Translations under genes and position numbers: made by a program
Shown: positions 57,215-64,000 of the stretch, piece after piece
How the letters are laid out: every line of letters begins with the position of its first letter
Numbering within the stretch: the first letter of the stretch is position 1
Assembly: GCF_050947875.1 (NCBI RefSeq)
Contig: NC_134570.1
Location: 207,419,750-207,483,749, forward strand
Source of the DNA: Dermacentor variabilis
Taxonomy: Eukaryota; Arthropoda; Arachnida; Ixodida; Ixodidae
Direction: 5' to 3'
DNA length: 64,000 nucleotides
The notes under the pieces: model-generated
What the model was told of the DNA's origin: nothing
The model's input: only the letters and a program-made list of their open reading frames with translations
The model's database searches: none

Positions 57215-60000
57215 ACTACCGGAGTGTGATTAATTAACAAAGTCACAGAACTTGAGGGAATCTTGGTGGCCCATAACCCTGAAATAATTATTCTCACGGA
57301 AACTTTTTAAATGATTCTATCAAATATAACGAATTTGTTCCTCGTGGGTACATTGTGCAAAGGAAAGATCGAGGGAGCAAAGGTGGGGGTGTGGCTTTGC
57401 TGTTCAAGGAGCGTTTTGATATATTGAGAATGCCAGATATACCTAACATTGAGGGCATATTCTGTAAAGCTTATCATGGCGCAATTAGATATGTATTGGG
57501 AGCACTTTACCGACCACCTAATTCCTCTCCTGATTTCTTTGCTCATTTGTAATGTTACCTAATGGCTCATGTGAAGCCTGGTGATCGATTAATTCTAGGC
57601 AGAGACTTCAATATGCCAAACGTGGATTGGTCAACCTTCTCACTAAACGTTTCTAATAACAGGCTACAAGAAGGGTTGTTTGATATGATTTTTTTTATCT
57701 ACGGCAAGTAGTAGACAGTTTCACTAGAATACAAGGTAACTGCATGCTGCTCCATCCTGGATCTGTTTTTTTAAGTGGATCTATTACGGGGCAAGCAAAG
57801 TGCGAAGTACTGCCTGGAATTTCCGATCACTCTGCTGTGTTGTGGACCCTTTCGGGCTTCTCTGTGAAGAAATCTGTTGATGTCACTTCCGTGCTCAACT
57901 TCTCGCGCGCAGATCATGTCTCCATACTGGATATGCTTTCGTTTAGTTTTGATTCATTTCAAGGCAGCAGCTCAGACATTCATCCACTATGGAATCAATT
58001 TAATGATCTTTTTGCATCAAACGCTTTGTCCCTTGCATGCTAAAGAAAAGGAAAGGCAAATCTACTTGGATTTCACGAGACACATTGTAATTAAGAAGAC
58101 GATTAAAGCGCCTGAAGACAAAAAGGGGTACCGCAAGAGGCTTGGACGCTTTGGTTACTAAAATTTCCGAACTCTCCTCCGAGCTAAAAATGAAAGTTTC
58201 TTCAGATAAGCACGCTACTTTGGGGAGAAACTCCCTCATTTATTTCAACATCTCCTAAAAAGTTCTGGAGGCTAATTTCTCCAAGTGAGCAAATTAATTA
58301 TGCTTTCGTCGTAAATGGTGTATTGAGTAATGATAGTACAGTAAAAGCAGATGCATTTAACTTACATTTTAGATCTGCGTTTACGCAAGGCAATGGTTCA
58401 TTACCATACTTTCATGATTCATACCCCCCTATGTCTGACGTTACTATTAATGAGAGTGGAATACTTAACATGCTCCTTAACCTTGATATTAAGAAATGAC
58501 CCGGTCCTGATGGTTTGCCAAATGAATTCTTAAAGCGTTCTGCGCCATGGGTCTCTAAATATCTGAGTGTGAACTTTTCTAAATCACTACATCAAGGCGA
58601 GATTCCAGTCGACTGGAGAACGGTAGCAGTGAAACCTATCTTCAAAAATGGTAATAAGCAGCACGTCTCGAACTATCGTCCTATTTCTTTGATATCAACA
58701 TCATGCAAACTTCTGGAGCATATAATACACAAACATCTTACTGAGTTCCTTTCAAAGAACAAAATATTATCATGCCATCAGCATGGCTTCAAAAAGGGTT
58801 TCTCTACATCCACACAATTAGTAACTACTGTACATGATTTCGCTAAGGCAATAAATTCAGGTAAGCAAGTCGATGCAATCTTCATGGACTTTGCGAAAGA
58901 CTTTGACAAGGTTTCCCACAAAAAGCTACTCCACAAATTTGATGGTACTCTGGGTAATGCCAAAATTGCTACTTGGCTTTCATCATATCTTTCAAACCGA
59001 TATCAATATGTTTCATTCAAAAACCATGCCTCTCGGAGACTTCCCGTTGAGTCTGGCGTTCCACAGGATTCGGTGCTCGGACCACTGTTGTTTCTAGTTT
59101 TTATTAATGATATAGTTAATGACATTCCCGCGAAAATTAGATTATATGCGGATGATTGTGTAATGTATTCAGAAATAGATAGCGTCAGTGACCCACTACG
59201 ACTAAATGAAGCCTTTGAAAAAGTTGCAAAATGGTGTAGTGACTGGCAAATGGCTATCAATTTTGACAAAACTGTATTTATGAAAATTTCACGCAAACTT
59301 GGACGTCTGCACTTCCAGTACTCGGCGTGTAATGTCTTGATATCTGAGGCTGAGCAAATAAAATATCTTGTTATTTGGATTTCTAAAGATCTTAGATGGA
59401 ACAAACATATAAACACTGCATGCAATTCCGCCAATCATAAGCTTTTCTTTCTCAGGAGGGCCTTGAGACGGACAACGCCTGAAGTTGACCTTCTTGCATT
59501 TAGCGCAATTGTGCTGCCACTTTTAGATTACGGATCCATAATATAGTGCCCTTTCACTAAAAAAAAGATATTAATAAAGTAGAAGGTATTCAAAAGCGGG
59601 TGGTTCGTTATATATATATAACAGCTATGGGCGCACGTCGATGACAGCCTTGCTAAGCACAGCCAATCTGCCTACTCTAACCCAAAAGAATCGTGTTCTC
59701 AGATTAAAATTTTTGTCTCAGCTCATTAAGGCATACTACAGCGTAGATATCTCTGAGATTATTTCCCTTTCAACAGGTTATGCTACAAGGAAATGGGATG
59801 CACTCACAGTTACCCCCTTCACTAGCCGCAAAAATTGCTTTAAATAGTCATTTTTTCTTAGGGTCGTAACTGAATGGAATTAGCTGTCCAACGATGGATG
59901 TTGCAGCCATCCTTGAATTTGTTTATGTCCCATATTGTGTAATTTTCTTATTTTTCGCTCTGTTACATTTGCACTTGCAGTGGATGCATTGATTCACTTG
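57215..60000 (+). pseudogene. CR1/L2-type ORF2: AP endonuclease and reverse transcriptase, several lesions
   Basis: Endonuclease pieces: NPEIIILTETF (57,275-57,305), KGGGVALLFKERFDIL, LGALYRPPNSSPDFF, GRDFNMPNVDW and LPGISDHSAVLW (57,810-57,840), separated by stops. The RT is open for 343 codons at 58,515-59,546, with NYRPISLISTSCKLLE, IFMDFAKDFDKVS (motif A Asp), SGVPQDSVLGPLLF, RLYADDCVMY (YADD near 59,140) and LLDYGSII. C-terminal pieces follow (TQKNRVLRLKFLSQLIKAYYSV) to about 59,850. Domain order and lack of RNase H fit CR1/L2. The RT core looks well preserved, so decay is moderate. Confidence 0.82.
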
Positions 60001-60098
60001 TACTCGACGCGTATCTTTTATTTCATATCTGTATTGTCTTTTTACTAGTACATGTAATTTTTATTTTGTTTGTCCTGCTAATCAAGTCATAATGATGT

Positions 60099-60955
60099 TG
60101 TCATAATATATGGTACGCGGGAGTCGAAAGTATAAACATACGAAGACAGTGCGCCATGCGGTGGCGAAGATGACAGCGACTCTGTGCGAATACCCGCAAG
60201 AGAGCCATCATCATCATCATCCTCATCATCATCGACGCCAATTTGGGAGCGTCGGCAGTGGCGCTTCGAAAAGCGTGGCGCGAGAGTGTGTGGCCCGTGG
60301 CGTGAGCAGTGCGCGAGGTTCGGCGGTCGACGGAAAACAGCTTCCTCGCTGGGCGTCTGGCCCAGAGGAGCTATAGCCGCCCGCGCCAATACGCCACACC
60401 CGAAGCAACACTGTCGCCTGCTGGGAGGTTACCTCGCCCCGCTCTTCCGCTGGGCACTGGTCCAGGAGGCTGGCGGTCCTGAACCGCGGCGGTCGAGCGT
60501 TCGGGTGAGCGGCCACAGGGCTACCCCGCCAGCTGTGGACGCGACCCGGTGACTGCGGTCGGCTACTTGAGCCCCGCGACGCGGTCCGACCCGGCCGTCC
60601 AACCCGACTGTCCGACCCAGCCGTCCGTCCCGGCCGTCCGACCCAGCTGTCCGACCCGGACGTCCTACACGGCTGTCCGACCCGCCACCCGACACTGCTG
60701 TCCGACCCCGCTGGCCAGCATCAGTTCCGCGAGGTCTCAGACAAGGCGACACAGGCTTCCGCCGGAACTGTAGGCCAATCATAATACACCGATCCATAGA
60801 CATAGTGCATGTCGCCTATGAGGCATTTTGGAAAATTGTCACGTGTGTGTGCCGTTATCTGTGTCGTGTACGTCAATACAAGTCCGATGTGTGTTTGTGT
60901 TTTCGCGTGCTGCTTCTCCCTTTTTCTGGAGTGATCCGGCCCCAATAACATCACA
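60099..60955 (+). repeat. 5' LTR (857 bp) with GTCCGACCC minisatellite
   Basis: Begins TGTCAT and ends ATCACA. Positions about 60,585-60,715 hold a degenerate array of GTCCGACCC-type units (about 11-13 bp each). The final 296 bp or so (from about 60,660) match the 3' LTR. Confidence 0.8.
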
Positions 60956-60958
60956 AAC

Positions 60959-60975
60959 TGGCGAGCCTGCCAGGA
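60959..60975 (+). promoter_or_regulatory. Candidate primer-binding site
   Basis: TGGCGAGCCTGCCAGGA starts three bases after the 5' LTR, the normal place for the tRNA primer site, and begins with the expected TGG (complement of tRNA CCA). The primer tRNA was not identified. Confidence 0.6.
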
Positions 60976-61043
60976 TTCACTCGTAAATACAGTGAAAGGG
61001 GGCAGTTTCGCTTGAGCGCCGACGCACATTAGTAGACGGCACC

Positions 61044-62285
61044 ATGGATTTAGAGAAAATCACGGCGATAGGACTCCAAATAGGATTGTCGGGCGCAGAA
61101 CTTCGCAGATGGATTGAAGCCGAACAGGCAAAACAAAGGGACGAGAGAGCTGCGGAGCGAGAGGCAATCAAGGAAGCTGACGAGAGGCAGCGTCAGATCC
61201 TCCAACTAAAGCTTCCGCTTCAGGAAGGAGCTCGGAATATGCCGGCAGCGGCTTCTGAAAATTTGACTACGCCCAGCACCTCCTCGTCATCCTTCAATCC
61301 ACAGAAGTTACTTCCTTTGTTCGACGAGAAACGCGATGACTTACACACGTATTTACAGCGATTTGAGCGCGTAGCAACAGGGCAGGACTGGCCACAAGAA
61401 AAATGGGCTCTCGCTGTGAGCATGTGTCTAACTGGTGAAGCATTAACTGTGATCGGTCAGATGAGTGCCGCCGATTCATTAGATTGCCGGAAGGTAAAGA
61501 AAGCTTTGCTGCAGAGCTTTCAATTCACGGCTCAAGGCTACCAAGAGAAGTTTCGGAAGGCACGAGCTGTAGAGGGCGAAACTGGAAGACAGTTAGCAGC
61601 AAGAATTTCAGCCTATTTTGACCATTGGATTGAGATGGCTAATGTGCCTAAAACATATGAAGGTCTACGAGATCACATGATCTCTGACCAGTTTCTGCGT
61701 TGTTGTGAGCCAAAGCTAGTCATTTTCTTGAAGGAGCGAGAGTGCAAATCCCTTGACGAACTTGCTAGCTTGACGGATCGCTTTCTTGACGCGCAGAACT
61801 GGACAAACTTAGGAAAAGGTACCGACAACACAAAGGATTTTGGTGGGAAAAACATTGAAGCTCCCAGGAAACCGCAACTTATGTGCACCCTCTGTCACCG
61901 GTTTGGACATTCGGCTCCTGACTGCCGTGCCCCACCTAAGCGTATGCTGAAGTGTGAGTTGTGCGACAGAATGGGACATACAGCTGAAAATTGCCGAACT
62001 TGGTACGGGGACAACAAACCAAGTTCTGCGTGTGCATTCACCGAATCTCGACCAGTCCGGACTCGTCCAGTGAAAGAATCAAAGCGTCCAGGAAAGAAGA
62101 CTCGCCGATCAAGTGACAGCGAGGACAAAAACCCTGGGACTGCTGTAACTTTCCTCATCGACGTCCTACACGGCTGTCCGACCCGCCAGCCGACACTGAT
62201 GTCCGACCCCGCTGGCCAGCATCAGTTCCGCGAGGTCTCAGACAAGGCGACACAGGCTTCCGCCGGAACTGTAGGCCAATCATAA
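61044..62285 (+). CDS. gag: Gag-like protein of the LTR element, running into the 3' LTR
   Basis: Open for 413 codons from ATG 61044 (context ACCATGG). Coiled, charged N-terminus (about residues 20-60), then a SCAN/capsid-like region: LFDEKRDDLHTYLQRFERVA, WALAVSMCLTGEAL, SFQFTAQGYQEKFRKA and DHMISDQFLRCC. Two CCHC knuckles follow, CTLCHRFGHSAPDC (281-294) and CELCDRMGHTAENC (304-317), then a basic tail. From about 62,159 the frame reads LTR sequence (about 42 residues), so the true Gag end is lost. The intact Gag suggests a recent insertion or a non-autonomous lineage that uses Pol from relatives. Confidence 0.85.
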   Translation: MDLEKITAIGLQIGLSGAELRRWIEAEQAKQRDERAAEREAIKEADERQRQILQLKLPLQEGARNMPAAASENLTTPSTSSSSFNPQKLLPLFDEKRDDLHTYLQRFERVATGQDWPQEKWALAVSMCLTGEALTVIGQMSAADSLDCRKVKKALLQSFQFTAQGYQEKFRKARAVEGETGRQLAARISAYFDHWIEMANVPKTYEGLRDHMISDQFLRCCEPKLVIFLKERECKSLDELASLTDRFLDAQNWTNLGKGTDNTKDFGGKNIEAPRKPQLMCTLCHRFGHSAPDCRAPPKRMLKCELCDRMGHTAENCRTWYGDNKPSSACAFTESRPVRTRPVKESKRPGKKTRRSSDSEDKNPGTAVTFLIDVLHGCPTRQPTLMSDPAGQHQFREVSDKATQASAGTVGQS

Positions 62286-62456
62286 TACACCGATCCATAG
62301 ACATAGCGCATGTCGCCTATGAGGCATTTTGGGAAATTGTCATGTGTGTGTGCCGTTATCTGTGTCGTGTACGTCAATACAAGTCCGATGTGTGTTTGTG
62401 CTTTCGCGTGCTGCTTCTCCCTTTTTCTGGAGTGATCCGGCCCCAATAACATCACA
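62159..62456 (+). repeat. 3' LTR, 5' part missing
   Basis: Matches the last part of the 5' LTR from GACGTCCTACACGGCTGTCC onward with about ten differences or fewer. The first about 560 bp of the LTR are absent, consistent with one deletion that also removed pol. The junction lies at a short GACGTCC match. Confidence 0.8.
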
Positions 62457-62530
62457 GATGTATCCCTATCCAGCAAAAATCCCGTAACGGGATTGCAGTA
62501 TTTTTAAATAAATAAAATAAATAAATAAAA

Positions 62531-62872
62531 TGCACATGATTTGATATCGGACGGAATCGAATTCCACAATGATATGCCTGAAAACATGACAGTAAATTTC
62601 CCATAGCTTGTTCGAATTTTAGGAAGGAGCAAATTGTGACGTGCGGAAAACCTTGTTTTATTATTAATAGTGAGGTCAGTACGGGTAAAACTTTTAATGC
62701 CTAGCTCCGTATTTATGAGGCGGAACATTATTAGCAACAGCTTATGATTGAATAACATGCGCAAGGGGAAAAGGCTTAGGGAACGAAAAATGGGAGCAGA
62801 GTGAGACGTAAAAGGTTGAAATGTCATCAATCGCACTGCTTGCTTTTGTAAAGCTTCTAGTTGGTGGAGATT
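62531..62872 (-). pseudogene. CR1/L2-type RT C-terminal fragment, antisense
   Basis: The minus strand reads QKQAVRLMTFQPFTSHSAPIF, TRFSARHNLLLPKIRTSYGK, then MFSGISLWNSIPSDIKSC, the usual end of a CR1/Jockey-like RT. It is cut at 62,531 where the AAATA tail of the preceding plus-strand LINE begins. 5'-truncated. Confidence 0.65.
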
Positions 62873-62879
62873 TCCTTTC

Positions 62880-64000
62880 TTTCTTTATTGATTTATTTAA
62901 GACAATGAACAGATTGTCTTAGGGGACACGGCTAGAGGCAAACATTTGCCTGACTAGGCCGTGCCACCCGTAAATTGGCAGCAACATGGCAGTGGCAGGC
63001 TTTCAGGAGGTCACACATAAAATTATAGTACACATTTTCAACACTTGGGTACAGAATTCGCGTAAGAAGAAAGAAAAAATGTTAAAGTTTATACAGTTTT
63101 CTAAAAAATTGAAGCACAACAACAACAGGAAAAAAATAAGCATGTACGAAATTTTTCATACCTGTAGCTGAAAGGTTAAAGTTTACACAGTTTTCTAAAA
63201 ACAACAACAAGAAACATGTACAAAATTTTCTATACCTGAAGTTGAACATTTCTGTTAGTCTTCGGATAGTAACAATTCTTTTACTGTTTTCTTTAAGTTT
63301 TGCTTTGAAATTCCAGAATTTAGCAGGTCCGATAACAAGGGGTAGTCGTTTAGAAGGTTAGGAAGTTGAACTGCTTGTTTTTGACCTCCGTATTTTGTTC
63401 TGCAACGTGGTTTTCCTATCAGAGTTTTTCTGAGGTTATAGCTTGTCGTTTTGCCATGGTATTTACTTTGGAAGGAACATTTGTCTTCCCAGAATTGCCG
63501 TGAAATTTCGAGGAATAATTTGTAAGTATGAAGTTTTGATACTGTTAATATTTTATATTTTTTATAGTATGGTTTAGTGGTATCAGTACGTTCCAACTTA
63601 CCTATCCCGCGCAGTGCGCGGTTTTGGAGTGTTTGAATTGATCTTAAGTTAGTTTGTGTAGTGGTTGACCAAACTAGAAAACAATAAGTTAATCGGGAAT
63701 ACATAAGCGCGTTGTAAACATTACGCTTCACATTTATCGGTAGCAAATATCGCAACCTATTTAGCACACCTACAGCACGAGCAATATTTTTTCTAAGAAC
63801 ATCTACGTGCGGTGACCAGGACATATTTTCATGGAATGTAATTCCTAAATATCTGGCTGTTGGTGCCTGTTCGAGGTTGACCTTCTGAAATTGGAGTGTT
63901 AGCTGAGGGTGGATTATAGTTCCTTTTGATTTAAACACTAGATACTTAGTTTTAGTTATGTTTAATTGGAGTTTATTCGCAATTTAGCCACAAGCTTAGT
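62880..64000 (-). pseudogene. CR1/L2-type LINE 3' half, antisense, runs off the window
   Basis: Minus strand from the right edge: NKLQLNITKTKYLVFKSKG, ARYLGITFHENMSWSPHVD, VYNALMYSRLTYCFLVWSTT, LQNRALRGIGKL and the C-terminus ending KTVKELLLSED at 63,255. This is open for 227 codons, so the copy is fairly young. A 3' UTR of about 350 bp ends in a two-step stem-loop (CACGGC/GCCGTG at 62927-62932/62958-62963 enclosing GGCAAA/TTTGCC at 62937-62942/62945-62950), then AATAAATCAATAAAG and a short tail. RT palm and endonuclease would lie beyond the window. Confidence 0.78.

Larger units (their letters stand above)
60099..62456 (+). mobile_element. Gag-only LTR retrotransposon, TSD GATGT
   Basis: GATGT occurs at 60094-60098 and 62457-62461. 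The element starts TGTCATAATA and ends ATAACATCACA, the TG...CA form of an LTR element. The last about 297 bp repeat the end of the first LTR with few differences. Between them lie a primer-binding-like site and one gag ORF; protease, RT and integrase are absent. It inserted into the 3' UTR of the CR1/L2 element. Confidence 0.88.
55970..62525 (+). mobile_element. CR1/L2-type LINE with 2A-bearing ORF1, interrupted by an LTR element
   Basis: ORF1 (coiled coil plus RNA-binding domain), endonuclease, RT and a C-terminal region run from 55.97 to about 60.0 kb. The 3' UTR is cut at 60,098 by the LTR element and resumes at 62,462, ending with a 7-bp stem-loop (62478-62484/62488-62494) and an AAATA-type tail. 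There is no RNase H. The 5' boundary is uncertain. ORF1 has one frameshift and ORF2 several lesions. Confidence 0.75.

Overview
The window is animal nuclear DNA, most likely from an ixodid tick or a close arachnid relative. I infer this from several copies of a tRNA-derived SINE resembling the tick family Ruka, a second tRNA-Gly-like SINE, I-clade, RTE and CR1/L2 LINEs, a Ty3/gypsy element and a hAT/ZMYM-type transposon. I found no convincing host exon set, rRNA, tRNA gene, CRISPR array or bacterial operon. It reads as intergenic or intronic DNA built from nested mobile elements, most of them decayed.

Layout. 1-6.3 kb: unassigned sequence with one SINE copy bounded by target-site duplications (TSDs), an RTE 3' fragment and an I-clade 3' end. 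6,368-11,677: a nearly complete I-clade LINE (ORF1 with three CCHC knuckles; ORF2 with endonuclease, RT, RNase H and terminal CCHC) flanked by a 9-bp TSD. 11.7-15.4 kb: unassigned, with a possible TIR element and a decayed hammerhead-like motif. About 15.4-27.4 kb: one CR1/L2-type LINE split by two later insertions. These are a gypsy gag-pro fragment (16,905-19,069) carrying a textbook-looking -1 frameshift signal, and a decayed I-clade LINE (20,146-25,756) flanked by a 13-bp TSD. 27.6-33.5 kb: antisense CR1/L2, an I-like 3' end, a SINE, and an antisense RTE fragment.

33,557-35,485: an RTE copy and a SINE together inside one 12-bp duplication. 35,572-40,519: a hAT element whose two ends and 8-bp TSD can be read, with a broken antisense transposase. 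42,413-43,408: a TIR-bounded non-autonomous DNA element. 44-46 kb: SINE copies and a GATA microsatellite of about 43 units. 46.9-51.2 kb: a CR1/L2 3' half, then three copies of an unidentified repeat of about 220 bp. Two copies form an inverted pair and the third is split by an RTE insertion. 51.2-55.4 kb: mostly unassigned. About 55.97-62.53 kb: a CR1/L2-type LINE whose ORF1 begins with a hydrophobic leader ending in a 2A-like motif, with a gag-only LTR retrotransposon (60,099-62,456, TSD GATGT) in its 3' UTR. 62.5-64 kb: two further antisense CR1/L2 3' ends, the last running off the window.

Functional logic. ORF1/Gag proteins bind and package RNA; ORF2/Pol proteins nick DNA and reverse-transcribe; SINEs and truncated copies depend on LINE proteins supplied in trans. 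Six CR1/L2-type 3' ends each carry a short stem-loop near the tail, plausibly the RT recognition structure. Family names rest on motif recognition without database searches.
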